Positions 35,260 through 48,974 of a stretch of 64,000 nt of DNA are shown piece after piece. The DNA comes from Lottia gigantea (lineage: Eukaryota; Mollusca; Gastropoda; Lottiidae). Under the pieces are notes generated by a model that ran no database searches, had not been told where the DNA came from, and worked only from the letters and a program-made list of their open reading frames with translations. Where the stretch lies: NCBI RefSeq assembly GCF_000327385.1, contig NW_008709919.1, forward strand, positions 1,394,530-1,458,529. The letters are read 5' to 3'. Each line of letters starts with the position of its first letter. Within the stretch, counting starts at the first letter, position 1. Position numbers and translations under genes: made by a program.

Positions 35260-38200
35260 TAATTGTGCGATATGGTAATTAACCTCTATTCACCACCCAC
35301 GATATTCTTTCACATGACACGTTACCATGGCTTTATTTTATCGCTGACAGGCTCGTGGCTTTATTTCTTCAAAACAATAATGGCCCTATACAAGAGGTGT
35401 AGTCAGTCAATGTCACATGAGCTTTATTGTTGGGTTATTTTACTTGTACACCATTATCATAGCAACACAATACTCCTAATAGAATTTGAATCAACTCTTT
35501 ACTCGGACTAATAAAGTAGGATTAATTGAATAATAATATATTTTACTTATCCGAAAACTTCTTAACGACATATCAATAAGACTCGCTTATCTTTTTTATT
35601 AGATCGGGCATCAAAGGCTTATTTTCTGGATCCAAACTAGATTATTGTTTGATCTGTTACTAGTGATTTAGTCTAGAATAAATTATTGTCGGCGGTAGGG
35701 AAGAGATTTGATAGTCTGCGAGGTGTATTAATTCACTTTGAGCAGTTAACAGTATTTTTGGTGTACTTCAAGGCAAAGACTACAAAACATTGATTGCGTG
35801 TTATGGAACTTTGACTTGCAGTTATTGAACATCTCAGCGATGGAATTTGAATCCACGCAACTCGCGTTTTGCATTCATTTTCAGAACAATCTACTAGGAC
35901 GCCATTATGCCGACGGAGGTATGCGGTATATTTATGCATTTGAGCATTTCCTATATTTTGATATAAATCTATTTTCCTGACTGTCATAAAATCCAAAAGT
36001 ATATCAAGAAGAATCGCAAATTTTAACAAGGTTCGAATGTACTTTTGGACCACCGTTTAAAACAAACATTAAGAAGTGTAACTATTTGACTCTAAAAGAT
36101 GACCCCGATGACCTTATCATTCGTTCATATTAAATTATACACTGATATCCTATTCCAAGTCGTTATATGAAATAAGTTCTTTATATACCGGGGTATATCA
36201 TAATTGATATGTTAATCCCTTCTATATTATTATCAGTCCAATATCAATAATCCAGTTTATATTAAAATAAATTTATTTGTTGTCTTACTTGATAACATCC
36301 AAATTGTCAATAAAAAGAAATCGGATACCAATATGCCCACTAGCTGATATCAAAATATGGCCTGATATAAATAACAATTTTATTCATGGTTAAAGCAAGA
36401 TATTTTTCAACTAATTTTCAAACTCTTTAACGTTCACAACCTACAGCACAATGGGCCTCGGGTTATTTTTTTTTGTTCGAATATCTAGCACTTTCTATTT
36501 CAGCAACTATGACCTTCATGAATGATTGAACGATAGGATGGAAAAACCGAAGGATACCGTCACGTCAAGATCAAATCCCGGACATAGAGTTTAACAAGGG
36601 AAACCCGTATTTCAAGAAAGCTAAGTAATTATTAAGAAATATCGCAAAGATCTGTAATAAAATACCATCTACAATATAAAATATCAAAATCATAACCATG
36701 TCATAAAACAGTCGTTTGATGGTTTGATATTGAGCGGAGAACACCTTTAAAAACTATTTAACACTCAATATGAAAATTTGGCGAACAAGAGACACAGGTC
36801 TTTATCTTTACGCCAACAAATTATCAATAAAATTCAAACCGTGTTAAAGACTCGTTTTATATTTTCACAAAGATCACAAATATTTCATTATTGCGTTCGT
36901 TTCATAGACTCGACCTAATCTGGGCTATAAAACTTCAAAGTTGAAACATTTTTTTTTCGAACAAAAAAAATCACCGTTACCTGTTATTGAAAAGAAACTA
37001 TTTGAAGCCTTTTATCTTTTATTTAATGGTATTTTAATAAACATGTTATCATTATGAACTCTTTGTAGTTTATATGCATTTAATCCAAAGAAACTGTTTG
37101 GGAGTCCGCGATGTACTTGAAAGTATTCGGCTTAGGATTAATACAGTTGAAGCTACTGCAGGTTTTTGTCGTTCAGGAACACGAAAAACACGCAAAAGAG
37201 TGTTGAAACGGTTAGTGATTGTTACTAACCGGTTAATTTTCGGCAATAACCTTTTGATACTCGGTTAATTACTGAAGATTACAAATCAAAACCCCTTTTG
37301 CAGTGGTCACACGCGTAAACTAAACTACAGTAGGTTCATGTGAGTACCAATGAAGATTTGTCCGAGTTTGGACCAGTTCCCCGCGATTGGTCGATAATAA
37401 GATTAAAAGCCTACATGTAGAAAAAAACAAAGAATCACCCAAAACTGGGCCAGACGGAATGGCGCTACAGTCCCGAAATTTCCTTTTTGAAAATAGGTAA
37501 TGTACAAATTACTAGAACCCACAGACCTCAAAAGCTATTTTTCTTTGCATGAAAACCCTTAATTATAACATTTGATTAAAAACTGTAAATATATTTTTAA
37601 TTCCTTAGTCATCGAAATACACTTTAAGTTTGTAAATTTCAGCAATACCATCATAGATGCATTAAACGAATGTTCATTATCATTTTAAGGTTCATTTCGA
37701 AGCGATGTCCATACGTTCAATAATTTCTTTAAATTTTGTAATTTTAAGTAAAAATATCCAAGTCTAGTTCAAAGCACAATTGTAACGTCCCATTCCTTTA
37801 GCTGTCATTGAAATCAAATATATTCTAACGGTAAAAATACACACGTACCTTTATCTATATATGACTGTTATCTTATATACATGAAGCCCCCAACTGTTTA
37901 ATATACTATTTGAGATAGGCTCGACTTTTATACCTATCTTAGGCTTTATTCTTACATGCTTAGACTTGCAGCCTTTTCTCGCGGTTTGGGTAGTACCCAT
38001 AAATACCTTAAGAGAAGATATTGACGTTACTAGCATATTCTGTGCAAATGGTTAAGATAATCGTCTATGGGACTTAAAGTGAAATAGAATTGTGTTTAAC
38101 ACACACACACGGGTAACACAATGCAAAGAAATTTTTCTCGATTTCCAACTGTGCAGAATTCTTTGACGTACACACCCTGAAGCACAGGGGACAATTTTTA

Positions 38201-40370
38201 CTCAACCCGAAAGAAGTTATTTAACGTACTGGACCCTCATATAAGCCAGCAATCTTCTAAATGGCTGTGCCTCCGCAAACATGGCCTGCATAGTGTCATC
38301 AATTTGACATAAAACTTTCACTACATTTTTGTCTCATTTCCATATTGTGCTGCTGAAAAACGGTGCCGTATGTTCGCATGGAAGTCACTGGTCGACGCCA
38401 GCATAATAGAAACGGTTAGCCGCAATCATGTAGTATACGAAGGCTTACTCTTCGTTAGATTTAAACTGGTGAACTCAATGCAAGTACTTGGTCGCATAGA
38501 TTCGTTATTTCGAATTGTTTAGGGTACAGCTTTACAAGGGCCATTGTCCACCAAACAACTGGGCGCTTTTACCATGTTAACCCCCCTCCCGATTGCCTGT
38601 GGGTAAAAATCAGCAAAACCATTTAGGAACCCGAACTTGCTGAGCCAATCTGCTAAAAAATAAGGAGTAAAAATAGCATAGGATGATCTAGTATATTTTT
38701 TATAACCTTTGATACTAATACGTATACGCCTATAATATTTTTTTTCTCTGAACCGGAGTTTTGATTTACATGATAAGGCATGGTATAAGTTAAACAAATC
38801 AAACCGTACGATTATACAGTTTGTTGTGTGAAAAACGTAATTGGTGTATAGTTGTGATTAGTACTATTTGAATATGTAATTAAATATTAGCAAATGATAC
38901 TTCTACCAATATCATTAATCATTTCATTTACCAACAAATCATGCATTATGTATTGCCGTGTAGGGTGCATCAAGGCACAGAATAAAATCCAAACAAAATG
39001 AGAAATAACTATATCTAAATCAACATTGCAGTGGGGTCAATTTTCCCTCTCGCATCAACGCCAAAACATTCGTCTGCGTTTTTTTAAGGGCTTATAATTT
39101 TCTCACCATAAGGATAACAGAAGTATTAACAACCCTTCTCATAATAAAAGAATGCGTACAGTTCATGATCAATAGTTAAATAACACTACCATAACAAAAA
39201 CATTGTATTCAATAAAATTGGAAAAAAGTCAAATAGACATTAACACAGCGTATTCAGTATCTGGCCTTCTACCACATTTACATAAAGCGAACAATACATA
39301 TTGTAAATATACTCAGATTAAACAGTTTGTCGTTGTGAATAGATTTCGACTGACTGTAAGCATGATTTTTTGTATCGAAATCAAACATTTGAAGATTTTA
39401 ACATCTGTGTTATAATATATATTGCCCTATTGCTATTTTATTTAAGGTGTAAGGAAAGCAAACATTGCGAGCATGGGTATTATTATTTGCTTTACTTATG
39501 AAGGGTTTGTACAAATTCCAATTAAGGGTCGAATTTAACGACGGTTTTGTCTAAGATGTAGTCTTAAACCAAAGTACATGTACAAACTTTATGTAAATTT
39601 ATAAATTGAACCAGTACTGTATTACGAGAGACTGGTGATCACACGCCAATTTTAGCATTATTGGTAAGATGAATGGTAATAGTTTGTGAAATTCATATTA
39701 GCTGTCCGAAATACTTTTTAGAATGAAAATCCGCTGCCTGGTTCTTCTCTAATTTGTAATATCGCTAGGACGGACGTGACACAAACACATTTACATAATT
39801 ATGATAGTATTCACTGTTTAACATAATGTAATTATGTTTACTACATTATTGCTATGTCCTCGATATGTCAACTCACTATAGATCACAATAGTTCAAGTTT
39901 ATACTTGATATGTGCAAAGGATAATAATATTAAAATCCTAATTTTACATGGGTCCGAATGAAGCCCAGTAAACCAAAGTGACATGGTATTGTCTAACATT
40001 CAGCCATGGGGACAAAAAAAAAACAATAGTTTAACAAAATTTCAATGGTTATCAATGATTTGGTTTTGGTCTAAATTCTGATCGTATTGATTCAAAATTT
40101 ATATTTCTATACTGAACAAACGGTCTATCTTATTTCAACCCTAGCCCTGACACTGCCAGTTACAAACCTAGATATATACTTAATATAATATTTAAAATAA
40201 AGAAAGGTTGAAAATCTGTCAATATTAGTTGAATTATCATATTTATTAAAGTATGTATTGTTTATGACACTCTATTGACAATTGTCATCTTTGAAATCTA
40301 TCTTTATCATAGGTACGCTTATAACCCAGTTTAAACTCTTACTGAACTAGGCAGAGATAATTTCTCTGAC
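35260..40370. other. Intergenic DNA, no gene seen
   Basis: Features too small to list separately include a hairpin at 37209-37231 (8-bp perfect stem, 7-base loop), a phrase at 37008-37050 shared with 54080-54122, and a short CA run at 38099-38110. Open frames at 37074, 38519 and 39203 match nothing I know. Confidence 0.45.
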
Positions 40371-40374
40371 GTTG

Positions 40375-40465
40375 TCAGTCCTCATTAGCCCAATATGCAG
40401 AAAAGTGAACTGTATGGCGATTCATCATTAGCCCCGTGCATGTTAAAGATCCCTCGACAGTTACT
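40375..40465 (+). repeat. SINE fragment
   Basis: CATTAGCCCAATATGCAGAA and GTGCATGTTAAAGATCCC are pieces also seen in the 46.7-46.99 kb SINE, here in a different order, so the copy is rearranged. Confidence 0.45.
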
Positions 40466-41534
40466 GGAAATATCAAGAATATGCCAAAACTCCTTGACAA
40501 AATCTCCATTATTGCTTATTGTTTTTATATTGGCCAAACTGGAGCAGACAAGTGGGACATGAACTTCATTTCATTTCTAAAATATTGATAAGAAGGTATT
40601 TAACAATATTTGGAAAAGTATGATTTAGTATATAAGTAACTAATAAATCTATAGGATATAAAAGAGAAACACTATCTTGAGTAAAGTTATATGTCATTAT
40701 TAGATGTCATATCACTAAGGATTAATCTACTCCCAATATACTATCAATACGTTCTATGAACTATTCTTTATAAACTACCACCAGATGAAAAGTGACCTGT
40801 TTCTTCGAGAACTTGCAGAAAAAAACCCTCTCATACACTGTCTCTTGATACTTTTCGTTATCAACAAGAACTGACCCCATGTAATGCAAGTTAGGGACAT
40901 TCGACAGAAAATATTCAAATATGTGTTGCTTTTACTAAAACAATATGAAAGATGTCGCTTCAGACAAGTAGTTGTTTGGATTGACGCATTTACTTCCACT
41001 ATCACTGGTACAACCTTTGCAGACATCCACAATGATCCCGGAGAACACAGTATCAATCAATCCATTAGGAAAGTTGATGCCAGTTTCGATATAATTTCAT
41101 ATTGACCCTGAGGAGTTCCATTGACGTTTTGAAAAGTACCCGAGGCAGCGACTTGTAAGTTTGATTTACAGATCTGGCGTTGTACCAAGAAGAACTTCAA
41201 CAACCGATAACACAACAAGTGCAATGAACAATTTGAACCTAAGCATACCCATCTATCGACAAAATTTCCTAAATCCTAGTTACAATCAAGTATTTTTAAA
41301 CAGACAACCTCCTTTTCTGTACCAGTGCATGAACTACTCTGTACTTGATAGTTGCTAGGCTACATCAATGTTCCGTGGGTTTTTATTCGTCTTACAAAAG
41401 TAAGAAATCAAATCAGTTCTCTGTCTGTGCTTCATTTTTCTCGAATTTAGGTCATCCATACTACCGTGTGTGCCAAGACTATGCGGTCTGAAATCAAAGT
41501 TTTTTAGGCAGTTGGAAATTATTGAATCCAGGGT

Positions 41535-41725
41535 ACTGACTGTTACGTTGTTCGGATGAGACAAAAGTCGAACTCCATGTGTGCCAAGACTGTGTCGGCT
41601 AAAATGTCCTTGTCCTGCAAGGAGAGGCTAATGTTGTGGTCTGACAAACTTTTCTCATTGGCACGATTTTGGGCAGAAAAGTAGGACGTAAAACTCCATT
41701 CCATTTGAGTTCATTCGGATCAAGG
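41535..41725 (+). repeat. SINE copy (GTTCGGATGAG body, GTAGGACGTAAAACT tail)
   Basis: GTTGTTCGGATGAGACAAAA at the left and CAGAAAAGTAGGACGTAAAA at the right bound a body of about 150 bp. This is the clearest copy of the family's 3' part. Confidence 0.65.
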
Positions 41726-42194
41726 TCATTGATTATCCTTAGGTTCACTTGGATCAAAGTTACCGTTTGCGCTTAATTTCTCACGACGACCCCAAGGACT
41801 TGGCCAGACACCCCATTAAAATTTGGTATTGAATATAAAACTAGGTGTGTTTGTATGTATGCTGTATATTTATCAACTATAAGTATATATAAACAATGAT
41901 AATAAATCAATTGAGTTCGTGTACTTTCAAATAATAATCCTTGTGCCTCTATTAACTTTTGGTTGAAAAACATGTCAATTTAAATAACCCCGTTACTCTC
42001 TACTATTTGAACAATGTTCAAGAGTCAATTTAGATATTGCTGACTCAAGTTATGGTTGGCTAGTACCTTTCCGACCAACCCTTCTATGTAATACAGTTTT
42101 ACTTGAAGAGCTTGATATTTTGACTTACTTGACGTTGAAACGATAGTGCACTCCGATATAGGTACAATTTTAGTTTTCGGAAAGACGAAACAGC

Positions 42195-42250
42195 TCCATA
42201 TATCTGGTCGTTCGAACGGGTTAATAAATTGTGGTCATCAAAACGATTTC
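42195..42250 (+). repeat. SINE fragment
   Basis: GGTCGTTCGAACGGGTTAAT then AAATTGTGGTC matches the conserved central part of the SINE family. Confidence 0.45.
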
Positions 42251-42254
42251 ACTA

Positions 42255-43010
42255 TTACTGATGTCGCCACAAAATGTCTTACTTTGTATTCAAATTCTTG
42301 CTTTTCGAAACTAGCATTCACGGAAAGATTTATATTAAAAAAAAGTTTTACATAGGTTTAGTTGAAAAGGTAAAATCAATTTATGCTGAATCCTAAAATT
42401 ATGGCACCATGTTACAAAATGATGTTCCTGGAAATTTGAAGCATCAAGCATTGATTTGGAAACTTTTGTCGTGCAATTTATTTTTAATTTTCCTTTATTG
42501 AAAAGATATAAACAATTACTATTCATAATGCTCATATACGCGTCATGTACTTCAATAGGGTACCCTAATTATTATAATTTCAAAAGTCAATATTATATTA
42601 AACATTGTATTCAATTAAATATTCTCTTGCCACTTAACTTCTACTGTAAAGTCATTATGTAACTAGATTCACGTCTCTTTGAAATTTCAAGTCTTTATTG
42701 AAAAGTGTTGACATAAGAGCACCACCCTGGTGTAAACCCTTTCAAGTGTTTTCGTTCAGCATTTCTTGACTTCTGAATTCAAGGGTCAAATGAAATCCCT
42801 CTTTATGTTATGTATTGAAAATTTTGAAAATTATGTCACAAGATAATTAGAAAAGTCAACATTTGTATCTGTTATTACACATGTAACTTTCTTTAAACAG
42901 TAGTTTCTAAAACTTATATTGTATCTGAACAATAATAATAGTGCTGGACTAACATTGTTCATAACTCATTATTTCAATATTTTAAGAAATTGTTAAGTTA
43001 TCAAAAGACT
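42255..43010. other. Intergenic DNA, no gene seen
   Basis: Only short chance frames are present. Confidence 0.4.
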
Positions 43011-43019
43011 CATTGTGCG

Positions 43020-43230
43020 ATGGACGAGTGTTATTAGCGCTTGTTTGCTATCATGTAGATCTTTCTTTCGATCTCTGCGCTAGGCAGGCAACCCGATTTC
43101 CCTCTATCAGAGATGCAGGTTTGACCTTTTGATATGGAAGGTAAAAGCGTCTAATCGTTCGGATGGGCTAATAAACCGAAGATCACTCTAGTAGAAATCG
43201 CATAAGTGTTGGCTAATTCTGCTGTCCTGG
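43020..43230 (+). repeat. SINE copy with tRNA-like head
   Basis: The head GATGGACGAGTGTTATTAGC resembles a tRNA A-box region, and AGATCTTTCTTTCGATCTC sits about where a B box would. The body contains CGTTCGGATGGGCTAATAAA at 43160, shared with other copies. Confidence 0.6.
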
Positions 43231-43234
43231 CAAA

Positions 43235-45950
43235 CATATTTCTGTATCATGTATACTGTATAAATATTGCTCGTCATTACAATAACCAATCGAGAGAGAA
43301 ATAGAACATGATTGAAGATTATAGGATAAAATGCTGAATAGTAAGAATGTTTGATGTTAAGGTCCATATTACTAAAACTTCAAGTTCAGTCTGGGACTTG
43401 CCACGGTAATTACATATAAGGGGTCTTCAAAATTTGTTGAATCATATATCTTAAAAATATATCAGGTATATCAATTAGACTAACCTGTCTCACGACGGTC
43501 TAAGAGAAACCAAAGTTCCCTTTTGGTGGCTCTGATGATTATTCTGCTGAGTAGGAAATAATTCAAAAATTCATTAAATCATATGAATGCCAGTACATAT
43601 TTGAGGAAACGCAAACGTACATAAAGTCATGAAATAACATTCTAACATATAGACGTGAATATAAAAATGATACCGCATTAAAGATAAAGTTAGATATATG
43701 ATATTAAAGTAGTTTGGTTTGACTGTTGAACAGGTGTCTGTATGTACAGACTATCTTACTACAAAAGACCGTGAAAACATTTCATACTTTCGTAGAAATT
43801 CGAAAAAGAACAATGAAGTGTAGTTAAAATCTTTGTTGGTGGTAATTTTTTCAATATTGCCCCTTTATATATGGAAATATCTGCCCGGCGTCAAGTTATA
43901 AAAATTTTAAAAAAAATGTCGTCTGGTCGAGTAGATTAAAGATAGCTGTTTAGCGCTTTACATTTACATTTATCATTAATGTAAAAGATTTATGTGATCC
44001 AAGGGATTGAGAAAGTAAGATGGCAACCGAACTCGTTGCTCTTATCCGAATCCTGACGAGAGATCTTAAAGTTACGAAACGAATGTTTAGTAGCGGCCTT
44101 GTATTTCTAACTTGTATTTTACAACTATAAGGAGTTTTCTGGCCTTCTTTTCCACATTCCTATGGAATAAAATTAAGAATTAGCTTGAATGTTTTTGTTC
44201 CATAAAATAATTTTGATTCGCACCGAAAATAAGAATGGTGGGAATACAAGCTAGAAGTAATCTCGGTACTCAAATTATACTATATAGCTTTTCATTTCAT
44301 ACATTATATTTTTTATTCATTTTGCCTAAACAAGTTGTTAGGTTGTTAGGTATTACTTCTTCCTCGTAGAAACGCTATGTAAGACGTTATCACTTTAACA
44401 GTGATATCGGATTGAAACGATGAAATGTGACTTTTTGTAATGTTATCTGGAGGTACCACAACAGATACACACAGCAAAGACCTCTAATTTCTAGAGTTTG
44501 AACAAAATGGAAAACTTCTACAGGGGCGAAATACCTAGGCAGGCTTAAAGTTTAGTCGACGGTTTGGCCTTTAACACCCTATGCTATGTTACAACTTTAA
44601 AAGAGATTCCAGTACATCAAATCTTAGCCATGAGCAAGTCAAAAATATTTTAGCTGTAATGTACATTGTACGTTTTATTGCTGAATTGTAAATAACAAGT
44701 TTATCGAGCGAGTATCAAGTGTATAAAAAGTATATAGAGGAAGTATTTTAAGGGATAACCACGTGCTCTATCAAGGTAATGGGGATTCAGCGTGTCATGT
44801 TCCTCATATCTATATCACGTGACTTTAATGAGCCAATAACTGATCTATCACACTCATCAATATGTCACTGCTATCTGTGATTAAAATTTTTAAGGTACAA
44901 ACAACAATATTATTTAAAGGGTCCTATTTAAACTATGGGTACAGAGATCCTCACGCACAAACAGGTGTATACCGCTATAGTGTTTATCTCCAACCGGGTT
45001 TATAACGGTATATTAACATGCATGGATACCTGTATATTGTAACTTGTTAACCGTAGTTTTGGTCGACAAATTTTTATGAAGGAATTAAATTACGTTTAAA
45101 AAAATCAGTCACCTTACCGTAAATTTTATACAGATTTTGCAAAATGAGGTTATAGACCTTTGGGAAAATTTGTCACGAATTCGAAAGGTAAGTCATATGA
45201 TTATTTATTAATAAGACTTTGTTACTTTTACTTAATGGATTCCTTATTTTGAGATGTCGATATTGATGCTATTATCAGAAGCAAATTAACGAGGTGCATA
45301 GACTAAGATCAAATTTTTTTAGCGTTGTTCTCAAATGGAAACTTTCAGGTACAGACAGGTCTGGAATACCTGATTCATATTTTTTCTCTGTAGAACCTAT
45401 ATACATGTAGTCCTTGCATTGGAATCTACTTGGCATTAATATGGTCCATGGCTGCTTCGACTATTTAAAGGCATATTTTTAAAACTGTTAGATTAGCTGG
45501 GATCACGGAGTTCCGCTTTTAAGGCAAATGTATTTTAATCTCATGGGACTGTAAATCGCTACATCGTTAATCGTTCGTTATTAGACTACGCTATAGTTTC
45601 TTGCGAATACGCCGTTCTCACTTATGCTATTTCTATTTGTGTCCCAAGCCAAATTCAGGCAGACCTCGAGATGTTTATTTTGTTATCTCTTGATGACATA
45701 GTTAGGACATTTTATACAGCGGTTCACTGCAGCTTTGTGTGAATGGGTGCATAGAATACACACTGAACTGTAGCTATCTTCAATAGAATATGCCACTAGC
45801 TACGATTTCGAAACACTTAAAGGGTTTTATGCCCCTAACAGGGTCATAATGCTATGCAATTGTGCGATATGCGAAATTTGTGCTAGAGCAATAAAATTAA
45901 CCTACTCCTTCAGGATTTCTTACTGACGAAGGACCTTAAACAACACAGAC
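43235..45950. other. Intergenic DNA, no gene seen
   Basis: No coding exon, RNA gene or strong repeat could be supported. Confidence 0.4.
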
Positions 45951-45954
45951 TGTA

Positions 45955-46095
45955 GTACCCAGGACATCGATTTATAATCCCACCCGAACGACCAGACACT
46001 TTCTGTGGGAGCCCCCCTGACCTTGACTTTCAAAAGTGAAAACTTAACCGAGTTTAGCAAGCGTCTAAGCCACCGAGACCCTCTCTAAAGATCAA
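45955..46095 (-). repeat. SINE copy, inverted
   Basis: On the minus strand the head reads GGGTCTCGGTGGCTTAGACG then CTTGCTAAACTCGG, a tRNA-like A-box region. GTCTGGTCGTTCGGGTGGGA follows, the family's central phrase. Confidence 0.6.
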
Positions 46096-46734
46096 TTGCA
46101 ATTTGTCGTAAACTATTTTAAAAACACATAATACGCCGTATCTTAATATTGAGATACTGTACAACTGAGTGCAATAATAAAACTACGTCTTAATATATCA
46201 AGAATTTCTTTTAGTTCAGAAAAAGAGAGGTAACATAATAAAACGCTTGTGCTTTTATGTAGAAAATGACTTACAGTGTTCCATTGAAAAGAATCATTCA
46301 TAAGGCATTGTGTCTCGTCGCTGGCAAATATTTTTCTCACGATCGATTCTCGAATTTGTTTGAATGAAAAGTGAAAACTGTATACAATAAGTCATTATAA
46401 GTCAATGTTTGTAAACAGATAACACCCAGGTGGAGATAAACCTTTTCTATTCATGTTTTTATGATACTTCTCGACGACGCTTTTTCTTGTATTATGTGAT
46501 TACCATGGTAGCATATTAAATCTCGTGCACTCAACTATTGAGGAGTGTGTATGATCAATGAATCAACGAGTACCTCTCTTCTAACAATACACCAGACGAA
46601 ATATTTTTTGAGAAAAATGTAGTTCATTACAAAAAAATATACATAGCTTCAATAGTTTCGAGAATGCGAAAAATGTACCCTGTACACGGAAGATATCCTT
46701 GGCTTGTATATTTGAATGTTTATTAAGTTTGCTC

Positions 46735-46996
46735 GCAAACCTAAGGATCGGGGTTCGATTTCGGCAGAGTTCGATAGTCCTATTTCCCTGTCAGTAATTC
46801 TAGCCAACCATCGAAAGAGCATCCAGTTAATCGGATGAGACAATAAAGGCAATGCATGTTAAAGATCCCGCGACTCGACAAAAATTGACTAATGCCTCTG
46901 CAGTGATTATATTTCCTTTATCACACACTGCCTTTTTTCATTGGCCCAATCAAGTGTAGAAAAGTGAGACGCTAAGGTTGCATTTCATTTCATTTT
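46735..46996 (+). repeat. SINE copy abutting the first coding exon of the TRADD-N paralogue
   Basis: The copy contains a B-box-like GGGGTTCGATTTC at about 46750, the central ATCGGATGAGACAATAAAGG, ATGTTAAAGATCCCGCGAC, and a 3' end CATTGGCCCAATCAAGTGTA. Its TTTCATTTCATTTTT tail forms the pyrimidine tract of the acceptor TAG at 46997-46999. Confidence 0.7.
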
Positions 46997-47012
46997 TAGC
47001 ACATAATACACA

Positions 47013-48971
47013 ATGGAACCGCCTGACTGTAGAAGAAAAATGTATTTACCAATGGAAGCTCTCAATAATCACGACCTTCTGTCTCGGCTTGGGAATGTAA
47101 GGTTATTAATGGTACCAAAAGAAACACACTGTGATGATCAAGATGCTCATATCTTAGCCGATGATTCTGACTGGATGATGGCTGAAAAGAACAAGCCAAG
47201 AAGTCCACCAATATCACCAGCAGTACCTTGGTCAAGAACAACTTTTGATTTTAAATCACCTGATGTCGAATCGCCGTCTCCGTTGAAGCATTCACCAGAA
47301 ACGAGGGTATGTATAAAAACTAATGAATATTTTTCTTGAGTTTCTCTTAATTTCAAAAAGGCAATGTGCCCCAGAATTCAAACTTAACGATACTATATCA
47401 TTCACATGAATCTTAATGTTCCAACCTTCTTGGGATCGCCGAGGTTCCAAAGGCATAGTTGGATAAGGTGTATCATTTGCACCCGAATCTCTTGTTAGAT
47501 CTTTGCCAAATTTCCCCGTGTTAAGCATTCGAGAAGTTTTCAATTAAGTCCATGACTTATACGAAGATCAGCCAAAATTTTGTAACCTATTCCATGGTCT
47601 TCATGTCATGATATACTTTACAACTTTGTAAACGATGTATTAATTATTCTAATTGTTATAAAGGATACACAACAATCCAGTAATGAACGATCTCCAATAC
47701 CTGTATATAAATCTGATATCAGAAATAGTGAAAGCATGAACCAAACACCCCAGTATTACCAACCGTCTATGTACAGAGAAAATCAGTTATTAAACACAAA
47801 ACGTCAACTGTTCAGATCAGATACTATAGGTAATTACAAATTCAGGTCAAAGACTGAAAATAATTCAAATACAATTGAAAGTATTGCATGAGATCACGAA
47901 GACCGACATCACCATGCAGGACACACCAGGGCAGCGCTATTAGCCAACTCCTCTCGGAAAGTATCACATTAGCCTATGCCTCAATACATCCTGAAGCCTA
48001 ACAGCACCTAGATCACCTGGCCACCATAGCGCCCAAAGATCCAGTAGAAATTATTGAATCAACGAAGGTTTAAATCTAAGATGCATGACACATAATACTT
48101 GTGTTGTTTACATAAACTAAACTAGACCAAATAAATCGTGCGAACACCATTTTTCATAAAATCATTATTGTTTTCAGCAGACAAACTCAGGGCTGTACAG
48201 AATAGCCATCAAGGATCAGACAGACTAAGTCAATTGTATGAATTGATACAATCAACAACCACCGAGAGCAGTAACATACCAACTTCTCCAGTATTATCCA
48301 CTGTCCAACCCAACCCAACTTACCAACCGTCTCATCAATGTCTCTGTCATCACCAAACTTCATTACATAGCCATCACCATTCATTATCACCGCATCATAA
48401 CGTCTCTAAAAGACGAAAATATGGTAAGTTGAAAACTGACACATAAAGAGTCTGTGTAGCTTCATTTTGGTATTTTTGTAGCACACCAATAGCCTCATAG
48501 ATCTGCTGATGGAAACATTGTCCTCGAGGTCATCCAATCTATAAGCTTTAAGTCAACTCAGTTCAAGACTAAAAACAACTTTATTTTGACCTATCCAGGA
48601 CAAGCACAAGCTCCAACTCATTCAGCTTAAAAACTTTATAACTTCACCGTCTTGACTGATCTATGTTCATGCACCACCAATGTAAAAAGCATCAAGTGCT
48701 AAACTTCGTCATTCATTTTTCAGAATCGCCTGTCTCATCGAGTAAGAAAGAAAACGAATCAAGTAAGACACCATCATGCACTTGTTCCTTGATGGAAGAA
48801 CATTTTCTTCAAATGGCAGAAACAGCATATAAAAATATTAGACGCAAAGATACGTCGCCTGCCAGTTTTGAACAATTCAAAAGGGAGCTAACTCACACTA
48901 ATGATATTTTAAAAGAATCTGTGGACATTGTCAGTCAAATAAAAGAAATGTGCGAACATCGGAAGGCTTGA
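47013..48971 (+). CDS. Short paralogue of the TRADD-N protein (4 coding exons, 317 aa), domain missing
   Basis: Exons are 47013-47306, 47664-47829, 48178-48423 (or 48181-48423) and 48724-48971; donors are GTATGT, GTAATT and GTAAGT, and phases 0,1,1 join in frame to 954 bases. The acceptor of exon 2 ends in AAG, which is less common. The protein has Ser-Pro-rich linkers (RSPPISP, ESPSPLKHSP), KRQLFRSDTI at 144-153, a His-rich stretch at about residues 200-225, and a C-terminal helical segment (HFLQMAETAYKNIRR, ELTHTNDILKESVDIVSQIK, MCEHRKA). That segment aligns with the helices before the TRADD-N domain of the minus-strand gene. Translation ends there, so the domain is lost. Intron positions around the RQLFR motif and the helical exon agree with the longer gene. 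It could be a regulatory partner or a degenerating copy. Confidence 0.75.
48724..48971 (+). CDS. Paralogue exon 4: helical segment, premature end
   Basis: The acceptor is ATTCATTTTTCAG. The exon is phase-matched to exon 3 and ends in HRKA then TGA at 48969-48971. Directly downstream another frame (one base over) reads GRLDILLQVTDGTCAVRV before a stop. Its last part resembles the first TRADD-N strand (NGSVVIRL in the longer gene). This suggests that the end arose by a frame change in a once longer exon. Confidence 0.65.
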
Positions 48972-48974
48972 CAT

